Positions 37,157 to 46,026 of a DNA stretch of 64,000 nucleotides are shown piece after piece. The notes under the pieces were generated by a model. It was not told where the DNA came from. It saw only the letters and a program-made list of their open reading frames with translations, and did not search any database. The stretch covers positions 62,001 to 126,000 of the forward strand of contig JAHLKX010000009.1 in NCBI GenBank assembly GCA_020444515.1. The letters are read 5' to 3'. This DNA is from Bacteroidota bacterium (lineage in GTDB: Bacteria > Bacteroidota > Bacteroidia > Bacteroidales > JAADJA01). The position numbers and the translations under genes were made by a program. Position 1 is the stretch's first letter; the number at the start of each line of letters is the position of its first letter.

Positions 37157-38278
37157 TTACTTATTATGAACTTTATTTATTAAGCATCCTGTGGGACAAA
37201 AGGTACACCATGGTTTATTGAAAAAGAATGACAGGATGGCTATGACCGCGGCAAATACAAACATTGCTATTCCAGCCACTTTATACATAAACACCATAAA
37301 GGGTTCCAGGTAACTGAGCTCAATTTTAAATCCTAAAACAAGGCTTATCAATATCAAGGCAAGGTATATCTCACCCAACGACAATGGGCTGCTTTTTAAT
37401 TTGATGTTTCGCTTTTTTGCAGGCGATATTTTATGTATTATTTCCTGGAACGCCCCCATGGGGCATAAGTAATTACAGTAAAATTTGGGTCTTTTTAAAA
37501 GCGGCATTGTAACAGCCATTAATAATAATATTGTCGATTGCCAGTTTGTTCTCCATGCAATTCCATTTGATAACCAGCCATAGAGTTGTTTAACGGAAAG
37601 GACCTTTCCTGTATAGATACCTATAACAAGTATTACAATGATCAGGTAGATCCATCGATACTTTTTTATGGAACCAACATGGCTCATCAATAAGGATAAC
37701 AGGATGACCAAAAGAAACAGCAGATCTTTTGAAATGCTTAAAAAATCTCTTTTAAAATGGCTTTGTTCTTCATTTAAATATTGAGCGGCCCCCTGTCGCA
37801 TCCCTCGAATAATGGCATTGCTCGATTCTGTCGCGCCCGAAATGGCATCTACTTCGGTATTCAATACCTGGTTAATTTCCATTCCTTCCCATTGGGCCAA
37901 TAGTTGATCTTCCTTTATGTACTCCATAAATTCAGTGGTTTCATTATTGGGAAGTAGCTGAATCTTTTTAATGGTATCTCCTTTCAACCCTATGAGAAAA
38001 GGGACTTTTCCCCCATATCCACGATTATCAGTAACCAGAAGACCCTTACCAATTGTATCATTACCGGATAATATCAGGTAAACATTTTCACTGATTTCGA
38101 CCCAATGGTTGGCTTTTGGGAATACCGCTCTCATTAGCTTTAAATCAACAGTGATGTTGTCACTCTCCCTGCTAAAATTAAAATCCCATCCAGCGCTTAT
38201 CCCAACTGCTACCGTAAGCATAAGAAATAAAACATAATGATAAATACCTGTCTTTTTTTGTAAATGCTTTTTTACCAT
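37157..38278 (-). CDS. NosR/RnfG-like FMN-binding membrane protein with polyferredoxin-type cysteine motifs
   Basis: 373 residues from the ATG at 38278 (an upstream GTG is the alternative). TM1 (about 12-29) precedes an extracytoplasmic FMN-binding domain with the flavinylation motif DAISGAT (D144...T150), the site for ApbE-type covalent FMN attachment to Thr. About five more TM segments follow, with two cysteine clusters, CNYLCPMG and CTFCPTGC, as in NapH/NosR-type quinol-to-periplasm electron carriers. It probably moves electrons across the membrane to an extracytoplasmic acceptor, perhaps the co-transcribed anchored flavin reductase. No ApbE gene is seen in the window. Confidence 0.9.
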   Translation of the reverse strand: MVKKHLQKKTGIYHYVLFLMLTVAVGISAGWDFNFSRESDNITVDLKLMRAVFPKANHWVEISENVYLILSGNDTIGKGLLVTDNRGYGGKVPFLIGLKGDTIKKIQLLPNNETTEFMEYIKEDQLLAQWEGMEINQVLNTEVDAISGATESSNAIIRGMRQGAAQYLNEEQSHFKRDFLSISKDLLFLLVILLSLLMSHVGSIKKYRWIYLIIVILVIGIYTGKVLSVKQLYGWLSNGIAWRTNWQSTILLLMAVTMPLLKRPKFYCNYLCPMGAFQEIIHKISPAKKRNIKLKSSPLSLGEIYLALILISLVLGFKIELSYLEPFMVFMYKVAGIAMFVFAAVIAILSFFFNKPWCTFCPTGCLINKVHNK

Positions 38279-38540
38279 AATCACACAAAAAATTGAATGA
38301 GGGATTATTCATAAACAAGTTTTTTTATGATGTGTTGCATCGGCTTTGTTTTACCCTCTTAAATAAAAAGACCGAAAAGATATACCCTATTACCAGCATT
38401 TGGAAAATATACTTGATATCATTCCGGAATGGACAATATTACCTGTTTTACACGATTTGGCCAATTGATTAGCAACAAAAATTTTATTCCTTTTTGTGGC
38501 CATCAGATGAGCAGCTTCCTGCCAGGCCTTGCACAGTATT

Positions 38541-38777
38541 ATGACCCATGCCGAAAAGTTTCATCACCACCCCAATTCTCCCGATACAGACTCCTGCACT
38601 GCATTGCCTCAGCAATATGCTCCGGTGACTTATTTTCACTGGCATCTGCGTCGGTAACGGTGCGGGTGACTTTGAGAATACAGTCATACGCGCAGGGTGA
38701 GAGGCTCAGTTTTTCCACAGCATTTTTTAAATGGTTGGTGTCGGTCTCATGGAATTTGCATAATTGGCGTAACTGTT
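38541..38777 (-). pseudogene. comM: comM/yifB 3'-end relic, copy C (longest)
   Basis: On minus the translation runs LCKFHETDTNHLKNAVEKLS, then LSPCAYDCILKVTRTVTDAD, ASENKSPEHIAEAMQCRSLY and RENWGGDETFRHGS-stop. This matches the last 65-70 residues of ComM/YifB. The tail beyond RENWGG (ETF.HGS) is shared with copy E, so the repeated unit extends past the ComM core homology. There is no ATPase core. The surrounding 38279-38894 spacer has no other gene I can support. Confidence 0.82.
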
Positions 38778-38894
38778 AACAGTTCATTTTTAAAGTACTG
38801 TATACGCCCATCTCTACTCTCAGACTATTGACTAAGCTGGGAGGGAGCAATTTTCAATGATGGATACCTTCTTTGGCCTTTGGACTTCCGAAAC

Positions 38895-40517
38895 TTAACC
38901 ATCTGATAATTTAAGATTTTTAAAGTAGTTGATAACAGGTCCGAAATCCAGATTAACGCCATTCAATGCAATGTATCCATCAGGCCTCACCAGGAAGTAG
39001 CCGTTCTTGCGCAGCTTTAGCATTTGGAAGAAATTTTTTGTCTGTCTGGAATAAACTATTGTTTCTATCCGCACAGGCATTTTAAATGCTTGAAGATGCG
39101 ACTGAAAAACATCGTCAACCTTTGGCTGAATTGATTGTTCTTTGTGAAAAATTATCAGCACAAATTTCCTGCATTTAAGCAAATCATGGGTATCGGTCTT
39201 ATTTCCTTTCTCATCCGTCCATTTTATAAAAGGCCATCTTTTACCTGCCCAAGAAGCTTTGCTTCCATAGCCAACACTAATTTGTGATATCCTTCGGAAA
39301 AATGCTCTTTGTAATGATTCTGACTCCAACAGGAAATCAAACAAGCGGAATGACCAGGGAACAATGTAGTTACGAAGGAATCTACTGGGACGATCTTTTC
39401 TTATAGCCAGCCAGAAGAATTTATCTGTGTTTTGAATAAGTTTTTCGGCAATTGGCCTTCTCTCCGAAGTATATGTGTTCAATATCTTTTCTGATAACCC
39501 ATGTTTTAAAACAAATGCCATCTTCCAGGCAAGGTTAAAGGAATCCTGCACGCCGGTATTCATACCCTGTGCACCAATAGGCGTGTGCACATGAGCGGCA
39601 TCCCCAACCAGGAAGCATTTATCGATATGGTAAGTCGAGGCCAGATAGGTATTTGGATAAAACACAGAAAACCAGTCCGGATTGCTTAAAGAAAAATTCA
39701 TTTTCAATCTTTTTGCAAGATCCTGGGTCGCATCTTCAAAATCAAGTTCCATGTGCTGAGTAATTTCTTCAGGAATCAAACCGTCTATACGCCAGCCTTT
39801 TCCTTCCAGGGGGAAAAAGCCTGCAATGGTTTTTTGCGAAATGCTGAAGATGATATTGGATGCAGGTTTTCCAATGAAAGCTGCGCTTGCTTTGCCCAAA
39901 GACCCGGGATTTTCATTAACATGGCAATCAGTCACAAACAAGGGAACAGGATCTCTTGAACCCTCCCAGCGGATCCCCAGTCTGCTTCTGACATGACTGT
40001 AAATTCCATCAGCTCCGATTAAATAATTTGCTTTCAGATTTTCCTTTTTACCGTTAGTATGAGTTAAGATAGCGTCAACAAATTGTACATCCTGGCTGAA
40101 TTGTTCTAATCGGGTGCCATTTTCAATTTGAATACCACGTTCTTTGAGAAACTCGAATAGCAGTTCTCTGGTATGCGCTTGTTTAAGCATCAAAATATAT
40201 GGAAATCGGGAAATACCGGAACCCATCTTCCCAATATTTATAGTTCCTGCTTCCCTCCCCTCATGAATCATTGTGACGTTTTCAACTACCTTCCCTCTTT
40301 GTAAGACCTTATCCACAATTCCCATTTGATCAAATATCTCCAGTGTACGGGCCTGGATGAGGAGTGCACCGGAGTAACTTTTAAAATGCTCCAACTTATC
40401 TATGATCCTGAAACTGACATTGTGTATAGCGAGCTGGCAGGCCATCATCAGGCCGGCAGGACCTGCACCGACGATCAGCACATCAGTGTGTTTTGGCTTG
40501 CCTTGTTTTTCAATCAT
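38895..40517 (-). CDS. FAD-dependent aromatic monooxygenase of the polyketide cluster
   Basis: 540 residues from the ATG at 40517; upstream in-frame ATGs at 40535 and 40586 would overlap the methyltransferase further. The N-terminal FAD-binding GxGxxG is VLIVGAGPAGLMMA, with the DG motif YLIGADGIYSHVR and the GD motif CFLVGDAAHVHTPIGAQGMN, as in class A flavoprotein hydroxylases (PheA/TfdB/MhpA type). A thioredoxin-like C-terminal domain (about 430-540) follows. It probably hydroxylates the aromatic product made by the adjacent type III PKS. The start codon overlaps the methyltransferase stop (ATGATTGA), showing translational coupling. Confidence 0.92.
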   Translation of the reverse strand: MIEKQGKPKHTDVLIVGAGPAGLMMACQLAIHNVSFRIIDKLEHFKSYSGALLIQARTLEIFDQMGIVDKVLQRGKVVENVTMIHEGREAGTINIGKMGSGISRFPYILMLKQAHTRELLFEFLKERGIQIENGTRLEQFSQDVQFVDAILTHTNGKKENLKANYLIGADGIYSHVRSRLGIRWEGSRDPVPLFVTDCHVNENPGSLGKASAAFIGKPASNIIFSISQKTIAGFFPLEGKGWRIDGLIPEEITQHMELDFEDATQDLAKRLKMNFSLSNPDWFSVFYPNTYLASTYHIDKCFLVGDAAHVHTPIGAQGMNTGVQDSFNLAWKMAFVLKHGLSEKILNTYTSERRPIAEKLIQNTDKFFWLAIRKDRPSRFLRNYIVPWSFRLFDFLLESESLQRAFFRRISQISVGYGSKASWAGKRWPFIKWTDEKGNKTDTHDLLKCRKFVLIIFHKEQSIQPKVDDVFQSHLQAFKMPVRIETIVYSRQTKNFFQMLKLRKNGYFLVRPDGYIALNGVNLDFGPVINYFKNLKLSDG

Positions 40518-41238
40518 CGCTTGTTTTTTTGCCATTCGATCGACCGGATAGGATAAACCGAAATCCCATTGCGGTTCTGAGTTCATAATCCGAAATCTCA
40601 GCCTTTGCCAACAGATCCCTGATCTCCCTTATCCTGAATCCTTTCAGGACAGAAACAGGCCCGTCATGACGGGCCAATGAAGTTCCGTTGCCCAGTCGGG
40701 TTAGAATTTTGGAACCATAATATGCAAAAGGAGACCGCAAAATATCACTTATCACAAAACCAATTCTGGGATATTTATTAAAATGCGAAAATAGTTCAAT
40801 CAATTCCTGGTTTTCTAAATGATGGGTAAACAAGGAACAATGATAAATATCTACTTCTTCGCTGGTTGAAAGATACTCCTGATAGGTAGTATCTATTCCT
40901 TTGACCTCAGGATATTCTCTGCAATGCTCCCGCAGGTAGGCTATGGTATCCGGATTGCTGTCGATTCCCGTAAACCGGGCATGAATTTGCTTTTTCCTGG
41001 CCCATCTGGCCATTTGTTTCAAGGTATCTCCGCTACCACAACCCAGGTCTACTATATGAATGGGTCCGTTGTTGGCAGTTATCAGCTTTTCTATAGCGCT
41101 GATGCTGAGCTGGTGGCCAAAGGTGTATCGGTTCAGAAAATCCAGTTCACGAAGGTTTCTGTATAGCAGATCCCTGGGAATATCAGGATTGTCCATCAGT
41201 TCAGACTGATAGGAGCGATTTGTGAATTTATTAGCCAT
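40510..41238 (-). CDS. Class I SAM-dependent methyltransferase of the polyketide cluster
   Basis: 242 residues. Motif I is HIVDLGCGSGDTL; a GIDSNPDTI acidic loop and DIYHCSLFTHHLEN follow, characteristic of small-molecule O-/C-methyltransferases. It overlaps the PKS gene (8 bp) upstream and the monooxygenase downstream. Its likely role is methylation of the polyketide phenol or quinone intermediate. Confidence 0.9.
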   Translation of the reverse strand: MANKFTNRSYQSELMDNPDIPRDLLYRNLRELDFLNRYTFGHQLSISAIEKLITANNGPIHIVDLGCGSGDTLKQMARWARKKQIHARFTGIDSNPDTIAYLREHCREYPEVKGIDTTYQEYLSTSEEVDIYHCSLFTHHLENQELIELFSHFNKYPRIGFVISDILRSPFAYYGSKILTRLGNGTSLARHDGPVSVLKGFRIREIRDLLAKAEISDYELRTAMGFRFILSGRSNGKKTSDD

Positions 41239-42310
41239 ATGAAAGAAGAGAAGTTTCTATGCTCAGACCTGGCCCGAAGCCCATGCTGAATAACTTTTCA
41301 CCCGGTGATCCCGGCGATTCAAGAAATCTTTTCAAGACAAATAAAATGGTGGGTGACGACATGTTGCCGTAATCCCTAAGCACTTCGTAAGAGTTCTTCA
41401 GTAATTCTTTGTCAAGATTCAGGTTCAGGCTTATCTCATCAAGTATTTTCTTTCCTCCTGGGTGTATGGCCCAGTGGCTAATGTCATCTGATGATATTGA
41501 ATAATGTGCTGCCGACCTGTTGAATATCCGATTCACTTCCTTACCGATAAAAGCAGGTACCCGGGAGTTTAGGATCATCTCGAAACTAAGGGGATTGATA
41601 TCCCACCCCATCAGGTCCCAGCCCTCATGAAGCAGCAGGGAATAGAAACCATCAATGATGAGGCCCGGGAATGATGTTTTATCCGACATCAAAAGCACTG
41701 AAGCAGCTCCATCACTAAATAAGGTATTGGAAAGCAAGTTGTCTGTGTTGCCTTTGGGTTGAAAATGCAATGTGCAAAGTTCAACAGCAATGATTAGCAC
41801 TTTGGCATCCTCATTACTGTTAATAATGAGATCTGCGATTTTCATAGCATAGAATGCTGCATTACATCCCATGAAATTTACGGCTGTGTGGGATATATCG
41901 TCACGCAAGCCCAACGCTCTGATAACTTCTGCTGAAAGCCCCGGAGCATGCAGTCCAGTGCAGGTTACTGTGATCAAGTGTGTGATCTCTTCGATCGCTG
42001 TTCCACTGGGCTCCAGCGTTGTTTTTATCGATTCCAGGGCAAGTAGCAGCGCATTGTCTTTATATTGATCCATACGATCCTCAACATGTGGCTGGGAATG
42101 CTGATGTTTGAAAAATGTGGGATTTAAATTTAAACCAAAATCAGGTAGGACAGAATAGCGTTTTTCTATTCCACTTTGTCTTGCCAATACCCTGAGTTTT
42201 CTGAACTCGGTTTTGTCTGCATATGCCTGCTCCATAAAGTCAAGGATATCAAGCTGATTGGTAGCAAATTTCGGTGATGCAGTTCCTATGGTAATAATTT
42301 TTGCAGGCAT
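41231..42310 (-). CDS. Type III polyketide synthase (chalcone/stilbene synthase family)
   Basis: 359 residues. The thiolase-fold triad is visible: Cys149 in NFMGCNAAF, His283 in AIHPGGKK and Asn316 in DYGNMSSP, with GFGPGL near the C-terminus. These homodimers extend an acyl-CoA starter with malonyl-CoA and cyclise it to resorcinols or pyrones. Context (methyltransferase, FAD monooxygenase, UbiA-like prenyltransferase) suggests a methylated, hydroxylated and prenylated aromatic or quinone. The gene starts 1 bp after the prenyltransferase stop, so the four are one transcript. Confidence 0.96.
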   Translation of the reverse strand: MPAKIITIGTASPKFATNQLDILDFMEQAYADKTEFRKLRVLARQSGIEKRYSVLPDFGLNLNPTFFKHQHSQPHVEDRMDQYKDNALLLALESIKTTLEPSGTAIEEITHLITVTCTGLHAPGLSAEVIRALGLRDDISHTAVNFMGCNAAFYAMKIADLIINSNEDAKVLIIAVELCTLHFQPKGNTDNLLSNTLFSDGAASVLLMSDKTSFPGLIIDGFYSLLLHEGWDLMGWDINPLSFEMILNSRVPAFIGKEVNRIFNRSAAHYSISSDDISHWAIHPGGKKILDEISLNLNLDKELLKNSYEVLRDYGNMSSPTILFVLKRFLESPGSPGEKLFSMGFGPGLSIETSLLSYG

Positions 42311-42311
42311 A

Positions 42312-43214
42312 TTAAAACCCTTTCAGAACATTGATTAAAACTAAAAGCAGAAAGTAAATATTCATGCTTGCGGATGAGACAAGATTCATCGACATGGTAT
42401 TATGGAAGTTTGCCTGCCTGATATCCTGTTTCACTTTGTTGAACCACACCGTCATTCTGAAGCCCATTACAAATATGAAAGGTAGAAATAACCCAATGGC
42501 AAAAATCATTGTATTGGACCAGAAATAATAGGCCATCAGGATTGTTCCTATGGTAAATAGAATACCAGAAAATATAAAAGTACCGCTATAACCCAGCAAA
42601 TAACTTAAGCTAATGACACCATCATTCTTATCACTTTCATGCTGATAAATCTGGGTAAGGGGATAAATGCTACCGATGAATAAACTGGATATGATCATGC
42701 AAAGAATTCCGGATAGATTGAAGTGATCTGCCAGGGGTTTTCCTGTGATTGCCAAAGATGATATAAGAAAGATAAAGCCTCCCTGAAAAATGAAGACGAT
42801 TAGAAAAGCCAAAACAGGATACTTCTTGAATCGCAGTCCACGAAAACTATATGATCTTGACATTATAATAAAGATCAAAATTAATGCTGAAAATATTGGG
42901 GAAATAAACAATCCAATCACCAATGCAAGTAAATCAAATACAAGGGTGGTATAAAAAAGATTGCGGGTAACGGCTGGTGGATTTTTTAATCCTCCTATAC
43001 TGGATTCGTCTTTGTCCTGATAGCTGTTGTAACCATTACTGGATGGGAAAACCAAAATGTGTAGAATAAAAAATGCCAGCAATGTATCAAACCAAATGAT
43101 GTTTTCAGCCTGGCTTAATGCGAACATAAAAACTGGTAACAGGAAAAATGAAAAGGGAAACCGCAGATGTTTTATTGTACTGTGATCCAGGAAATATGAC
43201 TTAAAATTGCCCAT
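42312..43214 (-). CDS. UbiA-type membrane prenyltransferase
   Basis: 300 residues with about eight hydrophobic segments. The first Asp-rich motif is in NGYNSYQDKDESSIGGL (N...DKDxS, slightly unlike NDxxDxxxD), and the second is IYQHESDKNDGVISL. Members attach isoprenyl groups to aromatic acceptors. It is the first gene of the PKS operon. The weaker first Asp motif means substrate or activity should be checked. Confidence 0.85.
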   Translation of the reverse strand: MGNFKSYFLDHSTIKHLRFPFSFFLLPVFMFALSQAENIIWFDTLLAFFILHILVFPSSNGYNSYQDKDESSIGGLKNPPAVTRNLFYTTLVFDLLALVIGLFISPIFSALILIFIIMSRSYSFRGLRFKKYPVLAFLIVFIFQGGFIFLISSLAITGKPLADHFNLSGILCMIISSLFIGSIYPLTQIYQHESDKNDGVISLSYLLGYSGTFIFSGILFTIGTILMAYYFWSNTMIFAIGLFLPFIFVMGFRMTVWFNKVKQDIRQANFHNTMSMNLVSSASMNIYFLLLVLINVLKGF

Positions 43215-43293
43215 TTGTTTTTGTATTATTTCTGAAACAGATAACAGAACATAAAGTTCATGGGAAATAGGTATCAGAAATTATTTGATCAGA

Positions 43294-43833
43294 TCAAGGA
43301 TTATTGGTTTCCAGGACACAGATAATTGTTAGGTTTACGGTTTTGCCAACCAGGAATCCATTGGCGGGACCAACATTGTAATCTGTTCGGTTGATTTCAA
43401 GAGATCCTGTAAGTTCATTTCCTTTCGAGACAAAAGGTATGGATACTTCCCGGCTAATACCTTTCATGGTTAAAGTTCCATTGGATACAAAGCCCTCTTT
43501 TGTCTTTACAATTTGATCAGATCGATAACAAATCTGCGGATGGATTTCCACGCCAAAATAGTCTTCTTCAAGCAATGCCCTATCCCTGACCGCAATACCG
43601 GAATTAACAGTAGCGGGATCTATGCAAACGTCGAATATACTTTCACTTAAATCATCAGCATCAAAAAACACAATCCCTTCGAATCCGGTAATGGTGCCCT
43701 CTACAGTATTTATACCCAAATTAGAAAGTTCAAAAGTCACCATTGAGCTATCTTGATTGATAGCCTGTGCGCTTCCGGTTATTGGGGCTAAAAGCGCCAA
43801 TGTTATTATGTAAATTAAGCTAGATAACTTCAA
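43294..43833 (-). CDS. YceI-family secreted polyisoprenoid-binding-like protein
   Basis: 179 residues. A signal peptide (MKLSSLIYIITLALLAPITGSAQA, 24 residues, split as MKLSSLIYIITL / ALLAPITGSAQA) leads a YceI lipocalin-like beta-barrel with VTFELSNLGINTVEGTITGF, TLTMKGISREVSIPF and ELTGSLEINRTDYNVG. Such barrels bind polyprenyl chains or quinones. It lies 79 bp upstream of the prenyltransferase gene on the same strand, so it may be part of the cluster and bind or carry the prenylated product. Confidence 0.93.
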   Translation of the reverse strand: MKLSSLIYIITLALLAPITGSAQAINQDSSMVTFELSNLGINTVEGTITGFEGIVFFDADDLSESIFDVCIDPATVNSGIAVRDRALLEEDYFGVEIHPQICYRSDQIVKTKEGFVSNGTLTMKGISREVSIPFVSKGNELTGSLEINRTDYNVGPANGFLVGKTVNLTIICVLETNNP

Positions 43834-43976
43834 TTGCCTTTGTTTTTGTTATGTTACGTTGTTCTGATATAAGCTGATAAACAAAAAAATGTATAATATA
43901 GTTCTCCGAAATACCCAATTATATTTTTCTGATCAGCCTGGATTTCCTGGATCTTTCGAAGTTCATTTCAAATCGA

Positions 43977-44108
43977 TTACAAACTGCTTTTAAGTGGGTC
44001 AACTTCCATTTCCAGCTCATCAATTTGCCTGGCTTGAATAGTATCAGTTACCTGCGACTGAGCCGCAATCGGGAATATTATTATAAAACAAATCGATGCA
44101 TTTTTCAT
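43977..44108 (-). CDS. Short exported peptide or truncated protein start (43 aa)
   Basis: ATG...TAA encodes a signal peptide-like MKNASICFIIIFPIAAQSQ followed by VTDTIQARQIDELEMEVDPL and KSSL. It looks like the start of a coiled-coil exported protein that has been cut short. No homologue named. The gap around it (43834-44283) holds nothing else. Confidence 0.35.
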   Translation of the reverse strand: MKNASICFIIIFPIAAQSQVTDTIQARQIDELEMEVDPLKSSL

Positions 44109-44283
44109 ATCACTTATTGGATTGTGGGTTTTACCCACTTTCTGTATAATCTCTCATTGTCAAACAAAAGTTTGTGCAAATGAATCACTACCCTGCATGA
44201 TGTTTGAATCTTCAAATCAAAGAATAATATCGCACAATCACCTACCCAACTAATTGCTCTCTGCTCACCTATATCACCCCCCC

Positions 44284-44375
44284 AAGTCTCCTGATCCAAC
44301 TCCGGTATTGTATAGCCTCTGCAAAGATCTCCGGCAAAATACTTTCACTGGCATCCAGGTCGGCAATGATGGTGT
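44284..44375 (-). pseudogene. comM: comM/yifB 3'-end relic, copy D
   Basis: On minus: TIIADLDASESILPE, then after a small frameshift FAEAIQYRS and, after another, DQETWGG. This is the ComM/YifB C-terminus with at least two frameshifts. It lies immediately next to one end of the IS3-family element. Confidence 0.72.
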
Positions 44376-44414
44376 AAGCTTCCCCATTTTTCGGGCCAAT
44401 CAAAATTAGAGTTT

Positions 44415-45197
44415 TTATTTAAAGCCATGGGCTATTTCCATAGGTGTTTTGTTGTTTAAAGATTCATGTGGACGATGAAAGTTATAATCATTCTTCCACA
44501 GTTTGACTTCCTGTCGTACTTCACCCAATGTCCTAAAAACGTATGCATTTAGTAGTTCTCTTCTCAGTGAACCGTTCAATCTTTCAATATAGCCATTTTG
44601 AGTTGGCTTCCCAGGCTGTATAAATACCAGATCTATTTTCTTATCCTTGCACCATTTGTCGAGCTTATCAGATATAAATTCAGGTCCATTATCCACCCGG
44701 ATCATATCTGGAACACTATGAAGTTTTTCAAGCGTCCTGATCACCCTTAATGATGGTAGTGAGGTATCTGCTACAATATCAAGAACCTCCCTGTTAAAAT
44801 CATCTATGATGTTTAACAACCGGAACCTTCGACCATCCCATAAGCTATCGTTCATAAAATCAAGTGACCACACCTGGTTGATCCGCTCAGGCTGGAACAG
44901 GGCTTGCTTTACCCTAGCAGGTAATCGTTTTTTTGCTCTTCTCCGGATGTTAAGTTTCATTTGTGTGTACACTCTGTGAACCCGTTTATGGTTCCATTCA
45001 TAACCTTGTTTCCTCAAGCGGTGATAGCACTTCCAAAATCCAATGGACGGATGTTTATCAACCAATGACGCCAGTAGGTCAATGATTTGGTGATCATTCT
45101 TGACCCTGGCTTTGTATTGATGAGTGGCTCGGGGCAGTTTTACTGCCCGACATGCCTGACGTTCACTCAGATTGTGTTCCTGTATTAAAAATTCCAC
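44415..45197 (-). CDS. IS3-family transposase OrfB (DDE integrase core)
   Basis: 260 codons from the internal Met; translation is normally reached by a -1 shift from orfA at an A7G run, reading [23 protein letters not shown]-like region followed by the rve DDE core: D in [15 protein letters not shown] in RVDNGPEF, E in [15 protein letters not shown]. It appears intact. Confidence 0.93.
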   Translation of the reverse strand: MEFLIQEHNLSERQACRAVKLPRATHQYKARVKNDHQIIDLLASLVDKHPSIGFWKCYHRLRKQGYEWNHKRVHRVYTQMKLNIRRRAKKRLPARVKQALFQPERINQVWSLDFMNDSLWDGRRFRLLNIIDDFNREVLDIVADTSLPSLRVIRTLEKLHSVPDMIRVDNGPEFISDKLDKWCKDKKIDLVFIQPGKPTQNGYIERLNGSLRRELLNAYVFRTLGEVRQEVKLWKNDYNFHRPHESLNNKTPMEIAHGFK

Positions 45198-45267
45198 AGC
45201 TTCCCTTTGCTCATCAGGCCCTACAACTTTTTTTCTATCAGATCCTTTAAAGCGTAGTTCTCCATGC

Positions 45268-45486
45268 TCATCTCCGCATACATCCTTTTAATTTGGCGTT
45301 TTCTGCCTCTAGCTCTTTCAGGCGTTTAACTTCACGAACTTCCATTCCTCCATATTTGGCTTTCCAGTTATAAAAGGTTGCCTGGCTGATACCAAACTCA
45401 CGACAGATATCGGCTGTCGGTATCCCTGCTTCTTGTTTCTTCAGGATTGAAACAATCTTTGTCTCGGTAAATCTTGATTTTTTCAT
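45268..45486 (-). pseudogene. IS3-family OrfA (HTH), frameshifted near its 3' end
   Basis: 72 residues: an HTH of the IS3 OrfA type (SILKKQEAGIPTADICREFG, SQATFYNWKAKYGG) and leucine zipper ([12 protein letters not shown]). The frame ends GCMRR-stop. Inserting one A in the AAAA run (TTAAAAGG to TTAAAAAGG) restores the canonical tail [21 protein letters not shown] and the slippery A7G site. The copy therefore probably cannot make full OrfA or OrfAB. Confidence 0.8.
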
Positions 45487-45591
45487 TGTTCTTTTTGACC
45501 GTTTAAAATTAATAATTATTCATACTGAACGCGCCCTGTCGGGCTTGTCGAACTCTAATTTTAATTGGCCGAAGTTCAGGGAGGTTACATT

Positions 45592-45700
45592 ATGACTCAT
45601 ACTGCAAAGTTTCATCCCCCTCCCCTGGTCTCCCGGACCAAACACCTGTATTGGATTGCTTAAGCAATATGCTCCGGTAAAATATTTTCGCTGCATCCAA
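45592..45700 (-). pseudogene. comM: comM/yifB 3'-end relic, copy E
   Basis: On minus: SENILPEHIA-stop-AIQYRC, then REtrGGDETLQYES. It shares the post-ComM segment (GGDET...) with copy C. A hydrophobic 60-codon minus frame at 45749-45931 (FRSKVTVLILFYIIFLTFLQ) lies in the otherwise empty 45701-46026 gap; I do not call it. Confidence 0.7.
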
Positions 45701-46026
45701 TATAGCAATTCATTAAGAAACAATAAACCATTAAGCGCCAGCGATATCTCACCGGGATTGGGGTAAGTCCCCCCCCTTCAGCCAAACCAGCACTTGTAAA
45801 AATGTTAAGAATATTATATAAAACAAAATCAGTACAGTGACTTTGCTACGGAAAGTAAAAGGTTTGAGAACCGAATACCACACCAAATATAGATTTAAAC
45901 CAAACCTATAATGTATCCAATTTAATTTCAAAAGTGAAAGTGATTATAATTAATCTAAATATGAGTGGAATAATTATTAAAATTCATTAATTTAGTATTC
46001 AATACAATTGTTAAATCAAAAATACT

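Larger units (their letters stand above)
44394..45570 (-). mobile_element. IS3-family insertion sequence with terminal inverted repeats
   Basis: Two transposase frames (orfA at 45268-45486, orfB at 44415-45197) lie between inverted repeats GGCCAATCAAAATTAGAGTT (44394-44413) and AACTCTAATTTTAATTGGCC (45551-45570), 19 of 20 matching. The span is about 1.18 kb, normal for IS3. GGCC at both ends could be part of the repeat or a 4-bp target duplication. comM relics D and E lie directly outside the left and right ends. Confidence 0.85.

Noticed and set aside
45749-45931. 60-codon hydrophobic minus frame
   Set aside because: No start context or homology; an A/T-rich region easily gives Phe/Leu/Ile-rich frames.
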